Assembly (NCBI RefSeq): GCF_020382885.2
Contig: NC_058513.1
Coordinates: forward strand, 17,199,641 to 17,263,640
Source: Scatophagus argus
Taxonomy: Eukaryota > Chordata > Actinopteri > Scatophagidae
DNA length: 64,000 nucleotides
Direction: 5' to 3'
Made by a program: the position numbers and the translations under genes. The number at the start of each line of letters is the position of its first letter. Position 1 is the stretch's first letter. Under the pieces are notes generated by a model. It worked only from the letters and a program-made list of their open reading frames with translations. It was not told the DNA's origin and made no database searches. Shown piece by piece: positions 1 through 13,260 of the stretch.

Positions 1-534
1 GATCAGGCACGTTATTAGCAGGTCGAGCTGTGTCAGTGTCGCAGCGGGGCAACTGAGAGGTGAATCTATGGCTTGTTTAATCTCATCTCTGTTGCTGTCA
101 CATCCACCAAAAAACAGAGCACACACTGTGGGAGCCTCACAACACGGGGCATGCATATTTCAAATGCTCGATCCGAGTAGATGGCATCGCCACGTGTTCT
201 CTCGGTTGCTAAGAGCTCGACGGGAGGAGGGAGGGAAGCTGCCTTTCTTGCTAGCGAGGCTGTCATCCATATTGAATGATGTTTTTGGTTGTGTAGCAGC
301 CATGTGATTTTGTTTTGCTCCTACAAGAAGGCAGACATGCTGCCCGCCCAGTCAGCACAAACTCTTCATCGAGTTACAGTAAGACAGAGAACAAAATATG
401 GAATCACATAAAGGGTTCGTTGCTATTTATGATTTTCGTCTTTATTTCTCCCATACCTTTTGAAGTCTCTACATCAGAGGGAAGACACGCGTGATTATTA
501 GATTCAGCAGTGTAGAAGTGCCACAAGGAAAGAA

Positions 535-660
535 TTACCAGTAAAATATACTTGAAGTATCAAAGTAAAAATACTTGTTCTGCAGAAAACATGGTCCCTC
601 CTAATCTGACTACAGTAGTGTAGTAAATGTACTTTGTTACTTTCCAGTTAATACTTTAAA
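535..660. repeat. Degenerate teleost interspersed repeat (acttaagta-type)
   Basis: This AT-rich stretch has repeated runs such as AAAATACTTG and TAAATGTACTTTGTTACTTT. They resemble a very common teleost interspersed repeat built on tacttaagtac-like words. A second related stretch lies at about 25070-25185. The family assignment is from memory and the ends are approximate. Confidence 0.45.
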
Positions 661-680
661 TACATTTCAGTGGCTTCACC

Positions 681-770
681 CAGTGGTTCCCAACCTCAGG
701 GTCAGGGCCCCCACGGAGGGCGAGCAGATAAACCTGAGGGGTCTCCAGATGAGAACAAAATGATTCTGCA
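681..770. repeat. Possible hAT-type element end
   Basis: The start reads CAGTGGTTCCCAACCTCAGG and is followed by a GGGCCCCCACGGAGGG-like stretch. CAGTGGTTCCCAAC-type ends are typical of short non-autonomous hAT elements in vertebrates. No matching opposite terminal repeat or 8-bp target duplication was found, so this is at best a fragment. Confidence 0.35.
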
Positions 771-3700
771 CAAACATGCGCATTTCTCTCTACTGCCATG
801 AGAAGACTGAACATCAGGCAGTCACTTGATTGTTACTGGATGAATAAACATATAAACCTCTTTGTGTACGTTTAATCCTGATTTAATTACAGACCGGAAC
901 TACAGCACAAAGTGGTGAGGCTGCACAGAATACAGCATTCATCTCACTGTGCAGGACATAAATTAGGTCTGGATATCATGGGGCAGATTAGTGATGTCTA
1001 AAACATGAATCTTTTGCTACTCACATATTGTTTGCAATCATTCGTCTGCACACACGCCGTTAGCTTCAACTGCACATCTTCCTACATAAAACATTCTGTA
1101 CATACACGTTCGGACACATATCACCAACATGTTCGACCACATGACTGTCATCTTACAGGGCTCTCGCTACCTGTGCTCGAACATGTTTTCCTTTAACACA
1201 CAGAGGCACACATGCAGCTCAGCTTTTATGGGTCAGCCGTTCACAGACTGTTTCAGCAGGAGAAAGGAAAAAAAATAACAAAATATCTCATGAGACTGTA
1301 AATCTGGATGCGCATAAATGAGTGAATGAGCAGAAAGGAGAAGAGAAAACCTCTGGACACAAAAGACAAGAGGAAAAAGACCAATAATCTCTCCCTTGCG
1401 GCATTCCTATTTATAGGGGTAGGATGTCGCTTCAGATTAAGGTCACCGACAGCCGTTTGCTGCCCTCTGCTGGACAGAGTCATCATATTTTGTAAAAAAA
1501 CTACAGTATTCTGTGTACCTGCTCCAAATCCTTTACACTGAATTTTGATCAGGAATAACATGATCACTGGACAGGTTACCTTTGAACGGTTAGCACAGAC
1601 TACACATTATGGTGCACTACATGCCTCAAATCTCAGCCACATGGCACAGGATATAATTCAATTAATTGGACCATGAATTCTCAAACCACATCCCACGTTG
1701 GCCCCAGGCTTTGCTCTCTTAAAGCTCATATGACATTAAAAGAATATGAAAACGTAAGCCTCTGAATCGAGGGTCTGAGGATGGAGGGCGTCGCGTGCTG
1801 TACAGATTGTAAAGCCCCCTGAGGCAGATTGGGATATTGGGAAATGACTTGCACACATGCATTTTGAGAGGAAACGTAATAAGACTTAAAGTCAATTACA
1901 TTTACGTTGCAAAGATATTAAAAGAAGAACAGTTCTACCCATTTCATTGTGGGGCAGAGCAGAAGTGATAAAGCTGAATATTTTACCAGGATTATCAGCT
2001 GCACCAATCAAATCCTCTCCTTTAGTATCGTGTTATTTGACTTATAGCGTTCGATTCTCTTTGTCATGTGACTAAATGGACTGAGGAGAAGATTCAGCAA
2101 AATGTAGCCTACAACATCCTCAAAAACAAATAAAACAAACAGACAAACAAAACATAAACCCATCCCCACCAAAAAAAATCAACATGAAGCAGCTTTGTAT
2201 TACTGAGTCTCAAGGCTGGAGACTACAGTGAGGATTCCAGCAGAGGGCGCTGTCTACATTTACATTGGACTTATGGCCTCAAGACAACTCTTTCTAAACT
2301 CGTGTGACAAATTCTGTTCACATCCAAAGAAAAGCTCATAGTGCGATCTGGTTCCCTTATGTTCAAGAGAAGGTGGACGTCTCTACAGCCGATATCTGCA
2401 CATTTCTGCAACTGAACGACAAACTGCTCCTTTAAGACGCATGAACCCCACACCGGATATGAAATACGTGGTTAAAAACATCCCTTCCTCTCCACAAACA
2501 CTGGGCTCTTGCTAAATCTTTGTTTTTTCACAGGAACTGATCCACCAGCATACCCTGATACGCCCTCATGCCTCATCATGACTTTCACTTGATCAATGTT
2601 TAACAAGCCTGAGGTGTTGTGTAACAGACCGAACTTTGTACAGCACTAGTGTCAGCTTGCAGTGTCCAAATAAACATGGGAGGATTTCTGAATCGAAGCA
2701 CCAGTTTGGGAAGCGACAGATAGTACAAAGCAGAAGACTTAAGCTGTGGGGTCTACAACACGTAATTGTTATTAGTCTGCTGTACTACAGCCAAACCACA
2801 ACTTCTCAGTGAGCACTAACAGAAGTGATGACTGGGGACACATCAACATCGTCAACATATCTGGTCAGTTTGAGCTGAACACTGACAGTCTGAGACACAA
2901 CAACGTGGCTACAACACAACATGAAACAAAGAATTTTGAGATGATAGTTGAAAAATACTGTATTTTGGGTCAAGCACTCAGACAGAACATTAACATCAAC
3001 GTTTCCTGCCAAAAGTAAGCACACTGACGAGCAAACAGCAGCCAGGAGCGCAGATTCACATTTACACCAACATCCAGTTCGACCTTCTTCTGGAAACGTG
3101 ATGAACGTGTTTTCACTTTGTGCTATGAAATCCCACAGCTTGTCGCTGAAGAAAAGCCCTTGTGGTGATAAAATCTCACACACATCATGAAGAGGAAATG
3201 AAAGCTGCAGCAGACCCGCTCGTACCTACGAACCCACAACTCTTTGGTTCTGTTGGTTCATCGATTCTCAATTATGTCAATCTAATACATCAATCTGCTA
3301 AGAGAGCAACACGTATTGATTCAGCTTTAATTCAAATGGCACTGCAGCAATCACAGCGACTAAGCTGCATCTAAACTCGTCTGCTGCCACTGTGAGTAAT
3401 ATTTAATTTATGCTGCTATGGCTACTGCTGTTACTACTGCGCAGTGAAACGCGGGGTCAAAACTGTTCAGGAAAAGGTCTGACGCTGTTTGGTGTCATAA
3501 CGTTCAGTGAAACAGTAGAAACATTTGATTTTGATCTGCACTTCAGTATAATGTTTAACGTTTAACTTTGGCTCATCATTCATTTCTAAAGCTGAATCGA
3601 GAACAAAAATCCCCACGTTGAGGAATCGCATTTGAAAGGCACAGTTCATCCCAAAATCAAGAGCACACATCTTCTTGTGTCAGCTGTGGTCAGAGTCGCA

Positions 3701-5855
3701 GAGTTTTGGAGATATCTGCTGTTCTCTCTCGAACGAAATGGGACTATTTTGGTTCTGTATCACCACGCAGAAGGAAGTGTGCTTCCACCTTAGCTGGAAA
3801 GAAATTAGTTCCTACATGAAACTGCTCACAACAAGGTCTGTGGATGATCTCACCTGGGTCACGATCCCCGGAAAGAGACACTGCCTTTCAGTTTTTCAAA
3901 TGCATTTTATTTCCATTTGAAAAAGTCAAAGAGCAGCCAGACGTCTCTACAGCTGGCATCTCCAAACCTCTGCAACACCAACCAGAACAACCACGACGGA
4001 TAAACAGCGACGCAGGAAAGAGGAGAAACATCTTGATGTCATCTTTGACTTTGGGATGAACTGAACTTTAAATGTGACAATGTGCACCCTAAAATTTTTG
4101 TATTATTTCTGCACATTAACAAACCAATTCAAAATGAGAAGAGCTGTTGTGTGAAATGGGTCTCAGACACCTCAGCTTCCCAACAGCAAGTGCAGTGCAA
4201 CGCTTAAACTACTACTTCAATGTCCCTGACGCTTTCAAACTGACAGTAACTATTACCTTTCAGACATTTCTACTCTAATACGAAGCAGCTCTGTAACAAC
4301 TCAGTCCCTTTAGCGCAGACTACAGAAAAAAAATGCAATTTTCTTGGATTTATGAAAGGATTTGACAGGTTGAAGAGGACACAAAATATTCTTAAAAGAT
4401 CCAGGCTTGGATTAGACTTCATTTTGCGGATGCTGCTACAGTGAAAAAATAAAATCACCTTCGGTGTTTAATAAGCCAGCATCTCTTTCCAGTTGCTGTG
4501 TTTGGAAGCAATCCCAAAGCTGCACTACAGCCGGCAATTTTAAATTAACAAGACTAAATGACTGCCGTGTGAGAAGGTTTTGCTCAGAGTGGCACCACAC
4601 AGAAATTTAGCATTCATTCGCAGAGCTTTATAGCATCTTTTAGTTCACTGTTTTTGGTTTTCTGGTTAACAAACTCAGAAGTGATCAGCCGTGTTTCCAG
4701 CAGGAAGCTGCTTTCAGCTAAAAGCTCCAAACACCCACAGCTTGCTGCCTGCTCAGGAGCTGGTGGAGACCAAAACAGCACTAAGAGGAGAGTGAATGCT
4801 GGACTTGGATTCATCAGGTGGCATAAAACACGTCTCCAAGCGAATGCTTCTGTTGCTAACTGTCTTCTGGTAATGTACAGAAGCAACTTTGGCAGACATT
4901 TCAGTGCTGCCTCTCAGGATTGTTTGATGCCAATAAATGGCTACAAGATTCAACCAATGCAGCTTTAATTCAGGATGCACTGCAAGGCTAACGTATTAGA
5001 TGACATTAGACTGCATAGGCGTAGTGAGGACAGAAATACTTATCTCTTAACTCACACTGCAGAACGTTGTGGATTTGCTGGATCAGTGGATTGCTCTTAA
5101 TTTTATACAGACTGTACTTTGTACACACAGGCCAGATGACTGAACAGACAGGAGGCTTTCTGTGACTCAAATCGGGACAAGAGGAGTCCAAATACGGAAA
5201 TGGGCAGATAAAAATAAGAAATGCTCAACTTCCCAAACTTGGCCCTGAGTGGAACAGCGAGGGCTAAATATAAAACACTGTGGCTTCTCGTGTCTCGCCT
5301 CTGCTGCAGTTCACAGGTCCCTCACCATCTCATTAGAGTACCGCTGGTCTCCTCTGGGCCCAGAAACCTCAAGGAGGAGGAAGCTCCTTGTGTGAATGAA
5401 GCTGAATAAATACAGCAGTGTGTCATTACTTAGAAAATAACTTTGATTACTGCCTCAGCGTGCCGGTCGGTGTTAAACGGCACATGACGTTTGTGCGGCT
5501 GCATTGTCCTTTGGGCCTGACACCTGTCACATCAAAGAAAACTGTCCTTTCTATAGAAACAGACATAATACTCCTTTTTACAAATGATTCTTAAGGGTCA
5601 GTGGAAAACATGTGACTGAAAGAAGGGCCACAGACAGTCACTACAGCACTCCTGTCCCTTTGTCCTCTCTGTAATGTATCTTGTGTCTCTTTCCTGCAGT
5701 TTGGTACCATGGCAGCATCCCCAGCAGGCTTCATTTAGAGCGCCGCTCAGCAGAGCCGAGAGCCAGACAGTCACGGATCCTTGTGGATCTGCAGCTCTTT
5801 TGTGCTCTCAGCTGTCCACTGGGACTTAGACAAGGAAGTGTCCTCTTCTGCCTTG

Positions 5856-7907
5856 TCAGTACTTATTAATCCCAAAGATCCTGACGCCGTGCAGCTGGGG
5901 CAACTTGGGGATGAGTACAGTGAGCAGGGAGACGGTGTTCACCACAAAATGGACCCGATCGTATTTGGTGTAGAAGCTGGTTAGTATGTACCTGAATCAA
6001 AGAAAAACAAGGAGGAGAGAGAGCGTCACAGACAAGCCTGAGCAACACATCAAGCTTACTTAAGTATGTAATAACCTTTCACTTGTATTTCTCCTCCTAA
6101 TCACTGCACACAGTGCCAACATCTGTGAGATGGTTTCAACACAGTGAACAACAGGACTGCAACCTCAGAAAATATTTACAGAAGAAAAGCATGCACATGC
6201 TGCATGATGCCGCACAACATCTACATATAATCCTCATCTCCACAGAGGACCATCAACAGATGGAGAGAGTGGCAGAGCAGCAAACAATCAGAAATGCCTC
6301 CAAGGTGCAGCCTGAACGCTGACAGATGATGCACAGATGTGCTTTTCCTGGTGGGACACAATGAACTTCTGAAGCCTCTGAGACTGGTGGGTAAAAGTGC
6401 AGCCAACAGCCACAGTGTTCAGGGCTGAGGGGGCAAATCAGCCCCAGGGAATCAGAGTGCTTCCTCTAAACTGAACTCTGCTCCTTAATAAGGACAGAAA
6501 TGGGCACTAAAGCAGCACGGAGCAATGATACAAATACTGGGCTATTTAACAGAGTGTGAGATGGGCTGATAAGGAAGCAGCAGGGATGCTAATCAATTAG
6601 TTCTTTGTGTGTGCTAACTCAAAAACAGAGATGCAAGAAGAGTACAGTTTCTCTGGTAGCTGACTGATTAAGGCTCCTGACATGTGCAGAGGACTACAAA
6701 GCACGCACACACACACACACAGACACCTGGTGTGGACGGGTGGGAGGCCAGTGAGGGAATGTGTCCTTGTCATAGTAAAAAATTAATAATTTCCCTTATC
6801 GCTTTCTTGAATCCCATCAAGGACCCCACTTCAAGAACAACTGCACTAGATTATCCACGTCTGAGCAAAGACACGTCAACATCAGGGCGCCACATTTCCA
6901 CTAATTTTTATTTCTGACGTCTTCATTCTATTAAGACGTTACAAAATATTTCACTGGGGCTCCTCGGTGGTCGTCTTTTGAACACTCCTCGAAGACAAAC
7001 TGACGCCTTAGGGACGTGTCTTTGCTCAGTGGGGACGGTGTTTGCCCACCGAGGAAAACACGACACTCTGGAGTTATTCTGGATGGCCTGTCAGGCTTGA
7101 GTGCTCCATGAGGCGCCCGATTCTCAGTGTGCACTCATGTTTAGATCCACTGTCAACGATCAGCCGCTCCACCCAGCTGCCACACAACAGAAGGCCGAGT
7201 GGCCTTTGGAGGGCCACTCACAGGACAATGGGCGTGATGGTGAGGAACTTGCGTGAAGCGGTGAACTGCACTCCGTAGTCCATCTGCTCCCAGTGTGTCA
7301 GGAGGCGAGCCTTGCCCTGATCTGGGGTCTCAAACGGCGTCCCTTTGACCGTGTGAAGTAGGAGGTACATGCACTGCAACAAAGACACAAAGTCAGACCA
7401 AACATAACCTTTAACATATAAAAGCGTAGAAGTAAACTGTACTGGAGGTTCAGTGATAAGAGACTAAGGCTTTTGTCGTTCACTTATTTTTCTCAGAAAC
7501 TGAGGAACAGAAAGACACTCATGTGTGATCATTACTGGCATTTATTAACAAAGTAAGTGATTAAGAGTGGTGAAGCAGCCAGTCCTCTGACTTTATGCGG
7601 AGATGTCCGACCACATGCCAAAGCTGTTCACAAGGCTGCACCGAATGCGTCCACCACTGACTTCACTTGTTCAACAAATGTTTAAGTAAACTGGTAGAGC
7701 CGATGGAGCCTGAGGGCCTTCTGCTCCACTCACCAGGTTGTGGATGAGGTTGGTGAGGGTCCAGACCACGGGCACGCTGGCAAAGGGAATGCTGAGCAGG
7801 ATGATGTGCAGGAGGCCGATGCCCAGGATGTAAGACAGCCACATGCCTCTGCTGTTCATCACTCGGGTGTTGGGGTTCACCTCGCTGTGCGCCGTGCCCA
7901 CGTTCAT
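5856..7907 (-). CDS. ormdl3: ORMDL sphingolipid biosynthesis regulator 3
   Basis: Three coding exons on the minus strand, 7734-7907, 7222-7373 and 5856-5991, join at consensus GT-AG sites into 462 nt: 153 residues plus TGA, the usual ORMDL length. The start [20 protein letters not shown] and the end [15 protein letters not shown] are family hallmarks. Thr5 and the [14 protein letters not shown] stretch fit ORMDL3 better than ORMDL1 or ORMDL2. ORMDL proteins are small ER membrane proteins that bind serine palmitoyltransferase and hold back sphingolipid synthesis when ceramide is high. Hydrophobic segments are visible at about residues 21-41 and 42-60, and twice more in the C-terminal half. Residue 59, first of the second coding exon, is Cys where human ORMDL3 has Gly. 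The gene is complete and looks functional. Confidence 0.95.
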
Positions 7908-7943
7908 GACGGCGGTCGTGCCGATCCGAAAGCACCGTACCTA
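7908..7943 (-). other. ormdl3: ormdl3 5' UTR portion of the ATG exon
   Basis: Upstream of the ATG on the minus strand, a TTTCCTACAG acceptor allows the ATG exon to begin near 7943; an alternative AG lies 3 nt further in. The 36 nt before the ATG would then be 5' UTR, spliced to a non-coding first exon whose donor is probably at 8932/8931. Confidence 0.55.
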
Positions 7944-8931
7944 CTGTAGGAAACAATCTGGTACGATAAACAGAAAGAACAGGCTGCTTCTGTGAAAGGT
8001 TCTCTGACAAATTATGATCCATGTGGTTATTCAGACTTTTGGCAACAGAACTGAACTGTGACTCAACAGCACTTCCTGTCAAATTTTAATTACAGGACTT
8101 GATTCCTCCTAACACCCCACTCAGCTCATTTCTGTGTAGGAACTGGGGCTCTATTTAAACCTAAAAGGTGTTTTTGAGACAAAACGAATAACAGTGGATG
8201 TCGTTGTTACACTTCAGCATCCCCTAAATTAATCGTTTTGTAAATTATGTGCATCAAGGCAAATTTTCTTATCAATATTACTCATTAATATTACAATAAT
8301 GGCAGTGATTTTATCCATGTGGCTCTGACCTACGTGCTTCTGACTCGATCTCAAACAGCCTGCCTTTCACTCATCTTCAGATGCTGTGCACTGAAGCAGA
8401 ATCGATGATGATTTTAGCGGACACCAGCCGGCCAATCAGAAAGCAGCATTTTCTTTGTCCGCGATATAAATGGAACTAACGCGTAACTAAGGCTAAATTA
8501 AGATTACAAGTTAAGTCGGCTAATTTTAACAAGTCAGACAAACTGCTGGGCACGTCGGTTGTGTCAGTATGTGCTGAAAGAGACTGACAAGAGTAAACAG
8601 CGTAACAAGCGCTGGGTCATTCAGGCATGCAGTTTTCTTAAGTTCCCACAGCCTAAAATGCAACCGACTACATGATTATCAGCTGCGCGTTACTGCAAGT
8701 GGGCCACTTAGCACCGCTAAAGTTAAAAGTATGCTAATATACGTCAGTTATAACTGAGTAAAAAATACACTCACTGCAGAGAAAAATGGCTTCAACTCCG
8801 ACCTGTACTAGTCCGTTATCACAGTTTTTGTCTTATGGATGCCTTCGCTTATGTAACTGATACCATCACTGGGAGCCCGGCGAGGCTCCGGTGTTTCCAT
8901 CAGTCATCCCGTAGCAGCTCTCAGTCCTCAC

Positions 8932-9150
8932 CGCGATGCTAACGGTCGTGCTGCGGGCTGCTCGTGGACACACAATCAAGCGAGACGCGGCCACTTTTCC
9001 TTCATCTTCCAGACAGCAGCTGGTGACAACACAGCACAGCTCATGATGTCACGTCACCGACGTTCGTGTTCACGGCTGCTCATCGCATTCCGCTGTGATT
9101 GGTCGCTAAGTGTCACATGGCCAAGGCTGACCAATCATCGCTCAATGCGT
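8932..9150 (-). promoter_or_regulatory. ormdl3: Probable ormdl3 non-coding exon 1 and promoter
   Basis: A good minus-strand donor (GCG followed by GTGAGG) at 8932/8931 could end a non-coding first exon. Upstream the DNA becomes CpG-richer. It holds two CCAAT boxes in opposite orientation (TGATTGGTC near 9096 and GACCAATCA near 9129) and the CRE/ATF-like words TGATGTCACGTCACC near 9044-9058. Such clusters mark TATA-less housekeeping promoters. The transcription start is not determined. Confidence 0.5.
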
Positions 9151-9269
9151 TTGCAGAACGTGGGCTACGCCCCCCTCAGCGTCACAGCGGAGGAGGGATC
9201 CGAGGAAGGGGGCGTGATTGATTCGACAACGGAAAAATTAAAACATTTTTTTTTGAACGAGGAAATAAT

Positions 9270-9526
9270 AATTTATATATACATATATATGTGTGTGTGT
9301 GTGTGTGTGTGTACGTGTTTTTATGATCCCATGGGGACAAAAACCTGTTTGCACAGCTACACGTGGGGACTCACCTACCTGATGCGGACTAATGCAAGTC
9401 CCCATGGGGAAATGAACAACTTTAAGGGTGAAGGGTTAGGTTTAGGCAAGTGATGGTTGGTTTGAGTAAGTCTGTAGGAAATGAATGTAAGTCTATGTAA
9501 TGTCCCCATTGGGCATGAAAACCTAC

Positions 9527-9566
<40 letters not shown>

Positions 9567-9585
9567 TATACATATATATATATAT
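9270..9585. repeat. Dispersed repeat with GT microsatellites at both ends
   Basis: A unique-looking core (about 9313-9530) carries repeated GTCCCCAT/CCCATGGGGA words and GGTTAGGTTTAGG. It is bracketed by (GT)n tracts at 9291-9312 and 9531-9564, and outside these by mirrored TATATACATATATAT-like sequence. I recognise the core as a teleost dispersed repeat usually joined to GT repeats. Ends are approximate. Confidence 0.6.
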
Positions 9586-9720
9586 TTTACCGTTCTCACC
9601 ATATTAGTTTAGACTGTTAGCATACTATCATTAGCTAATTTGCAGTAAACAAAGAAACACAGCTGAGGTTGTTAGGAATATCGTCAATTTTACACGTATT
9701 TGTGCATAAACCAAAGTATT

Positions 9721-9960
9721 GGATTAATTAAAAATCTGAACTGATTGTCGCACGGAAGGAAAAGAATTTCATGGCAGTCCAAGTCAAGACATTTCACACC
9801 ACAAATGTCATTCTCATGGCGGAGCAAAAGTGGGGGGATCGTCCTCCTGCTCTGGGGAACATGAATGTTTATGCAAATTTTATGGCAATCCATCTTGTAG
9901 TTGCTGAAATATTTCAGTCTGGGTCATAGCTGTGGTCTGACCAACCCACAGACAGACAGA
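9721..9960 (+). repeat. Teleost interspersed repeat, copy 1
   Basis: The right part reads GAACATGAATGTTTATGCAA, then TTTTATGGCAATCCATC, then GAAATATTTCAGTCTGG, and ends near CTGACCAACCCACAGACAG. The same words occur in the same order at 44150-44292, so both are copies of one family. No coding capacity is visible. Confidence 0.65.
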
Positions 9961-12569
9961 ATAAAAGGCTGACATACCTCTGCAGCTATGCACGCTAAAA
10001 ATAAAACAGCTCTTACAGCTATCGAACTGATATGAAACAAGTCACTTGAGATAAGGGTCAGTGTGTATTATAGTTCTCCAGATATGATTTAAATTCACCT
10101 CATTTAGAGTTTCTGTAATTAAAACCCCTGTTGTTTCTGACGCCTCTCTGGTTAGCACTTGATACTTAAGTACAAAAGGAGGCCCTCGACTACTTATGTA
10201 CCCGAGGTGAGAGGAGACGATGCTTGAGGCAAAGGAAAAATGACTGATACTCTGGTTCCAAAATCAAAGATCAACAGTGTCATGTTCTAGGTCCCATGAT
10301 AAACCCTAATACTAATTTAGGTCTACAGTAGCCTGAGGCCAAAGGGGTCATCTGTGCTGTACTGGCATGCGATACCTGACACCTGCTGTTTGTTAGGGTA
10401 CCCCTGTGACGAGTGGCAGGAAACAGGTTTGGCTGACTGACAGTGGACTCTCTCTCATATGCTCGTAGCCTTGGGTGCTGTGGCTGTGTTAGCTGTGTAA
10501 ACCTAGAGGTCTGTTCACATGCAAACTATGGATGACAGTAGCGTGAGATCACTGCTGGCACCGGAACAATGGCCAAATACATGACATGGGTAAAACAGAC
10601 CTCAGGAGGTGGGGGGCGGATGATGACGCCCACAGACACAATGTCAGATCCACAAGTCGTCAACTGCACACATTTCACACTGAGACGCACAATGTAGATT
10701 TTAAAGAGAGGCAATAGCAGACGTGCGGTGATTAATGACAAATCAGGCGTTTTTTAATTGGTATTCATCTGAAATGTACACTCCAAACCAAAGCAGGAGG
10801 GCGAGTCTGGTTTTTACTGTGAGAAAACCTTGGCTAACGATGACAAAACCCAAAGCTTCAAAGTCCTGCAGTCGTATCAGTTTCTTCACAAGCACGTATT
10901 TAATAGATGTTTAGATATGTTCCTCCATAGACAACACTTCTCAGCACTGAATGCCCACAGGTCATCTGGCTGAGCCTCCCACACACACGTAATGTAATCG
11001 CCTTAACGGGACTCATGCCAGTAATAAAAGCATTTAAACATTTTCTTCAGTGCCTGTGAACTTAAATGCTTTATATGCAAAGATTTTTTTTTCCTCGTGC
11101 AGATTTAAGAATTCATAAACCTGTAGCTACAGGTGAGTTTGGGGTAGAATGTGGGAAATTCACCTTTATGTGCCAATTGCCCCAACACAGCTGGTCCAAA
11201 ACTGTTCCAAAAACAGCACTTATTTAGGATTATTATAATGTAAATTTCTCATTCATTTGTATTAACTTTCACTGTTGGAAGAGGCAGCATCATAGGTCGT
11301 AGCTAATATTTGTGATTGTACTCGTGATTATTTGGTCTTAATTTTGAAGGCTGTTGGAGAGAAATCACACACTTTGCTCTTGGCTTAATGCAGCCTGCAT
11401 TAGTGATAAAGACACACAGCTTTAAAGTAAATACGCCTACTTACAGGATAACGTTAAGCTGTTTGGTCTTTGATGTAGCAGAGAATGCAGTATTACAATG
11501 AGACACAGAGCTCTTCTTTCCTTTTCCTGTTTTGAATCATTTTAAACTGAACAACTTTTTGACTGTTGATCATAAAAAATGAGAAATTCTGAACAAATTA
11601 GCTTGGATTGTGCTAAATTATAATGTGCATGACAACTTTTTATTGACTTGAGCTGTAGTTGTCAAGTCACATTGCAGGTTCTCGGCTTTATGCTTACAAG
11701 ACATTTCATGTTCGGCATGTGCTTAATGATAAAAAGCCTCTGATTGTGAGCGACCAGCAGGTGTCACCATCAACACACACTGAACTGATGGCTGCCATCC
11801 TGAAGTCTACACTGTGATGTAACCGACACAAGCACAGTCGAGATGAAACATCTTTTCATACACGCATACAGAATGATGATAATTCAGCTTATTTAACCTC
11901 ATAAAATCTAATGACATGAATCTGAAATGCTTAACACTTTTGCCTCACGTATGTACAGCACTCAGTTATCATTAGGTACATCTGGTTAAAGTCAATGCAC
12001 TGTAAAGCAACACTTATTCAGTAAGTTAAAATGTGCAGTTTTTGTTGAAAATGTTTGTATTTCAAATCTTTTGTCAACCCCATTCATGTTAATCAGGTTT
12101 ACATCCTCTAAATTAAGTAGCATTAGACCAGGTGATATCTGACTGCAGTCTGATTAACACTTAAAATATGCAGTATCATCTGTATTCTGCATTCGTCGTG
12201 CTTCCTGCCATTTCATCTGTGAAGTTTGCCAACAATTTATTTTGACCAGTATTCTGTATTTCCAGCACTTTCCACACGTCCCTCCAACATGAATATGCTC
12301 AGTGACCTCCACAAGTCCTGAACCTGAGTGGTGTACAGACCAACTCAGTAAGCCAAATTCATTCGTTCATTAAATTCATCACAGCTGATAAATATCATAA
12401 AAGAGGAAAATATTCCTAACTTTGTTGGGAAATGTAAAAGGTTGAACATCTGATTTGTGTGTGGTTAAATGTGTCCTGGTTCCCATTACCTGCTGCTACT
12501 AAGCAGCGAGAATGTTGCTTGAAAATACAGAAGTACGCTTGGCCGTTATTACGAATGTGCTCTTCAGGT

Positions 12570-13260
12570 CGACGGGGCTTGTACGGCCTGTAGATGAGCT
12601 GGATGTGACAGGAATGACACTGCTGGGGCAGTTCTCTCCAATAGCAGAGGTGGACTTGTGACCCAGGCCGGCTTGGATGATAGCCCCGCTGGAAAAGGCT
12701 GACGCAGGGAGTCCATTATTGCCCCTGGAGGAAGCTGAGGATTAGAACACCAAAGAATTTCAATAAAAGAAGTGTCTGTTTGGGGGTCGGCGAGGGGCAG
12801 AAGGATGGTGGTGGTGTTGGGGTGGGGGGGTTCCCCTCATTGTCCCAACAGTGATTGAGAGCAAGAGGAGGGGAGTGGGACGGCATTGTGTTCGCAGCTC
12901 CTCTGAAGAAGGTGGTTATTAGGGGGGATGGCTAAGGAGGGGTGAGGGATGGGGAGGCTGTTGACTCTTCATCTTGTGTGAACAAAGTCTCTGGCTCATA
13001 GCCCTCTTCTGTCCCTCTGTCCTGGACTCCCTTGTTTACGAGTGCCATGAATTCTGTCCCTCTCGACGGGGACCCCCACCAACTCCAACCTGCACCGCCG
13101 CACATTGTGGGGGCTTAAGTGCCCTTTAATTAGGCCGCCTCAGTGTCCGGCTGAACACCGCTGAGGCTTTAGGCTCTTCCCCTGTGAGACCTTGCTGAAC
13201 AGCTCTCACACACACACAGACACACACCAATAGAGAGCTTCCCTTGCACAGAGGGAGGAG
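12570..13260. promoter_or_regulatory. Candidate non-coding regulatory block upstream of wnt3
   Basis: This stretch has mixed base composition unlike the AT-rich DNA around it and no open frame of note. Near 13105-13135 it contains GGGGGCTTAAGTGCC and TTTAATTAGGCCG, which match NK-type (TTAAGTG) and general homeodomain (TAATTA-like) binding words. It lies about 4.3-4.9 kb upstream of the wnt3 start codon. Conservation cannot be tested here, so the regulatory call is inference. Confidence 0.25.

Larger units (their letters stand above)
1..5855. other. Intergenic DNA and 3' flank of ormdl3
   Basis: I see no exon with recognisable protein similarity here on either strand. The open frames are short, overlap on both strands and lack convincing splice context. 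The right-hand end must hold the ormdl3 3' UTR, because that gene runs leftwards and stops at 5856. I could not fix its end: minus-strand ATTAAA-like hexamers occur near 4964-4969 and 4467-4472 and an AATAAA near 3906-3911, none decisive. Old repeats lie at about 535-770. Confidence 0.6.

Noticed and set aside
1005..1196. Small plus-strand open frame with many Cys and His residues
   Set aside because: It is short and isolated in AT-rich DNA, without splice sites, signal-peptide features or a recognisable family.
7663..8082. 139-aa minus-strand frame overlapping the first ormdl3 coding exon
   Set aside because: It is a shadow in another frame of the exon that encodes the conserved ORMDL N-terminus.
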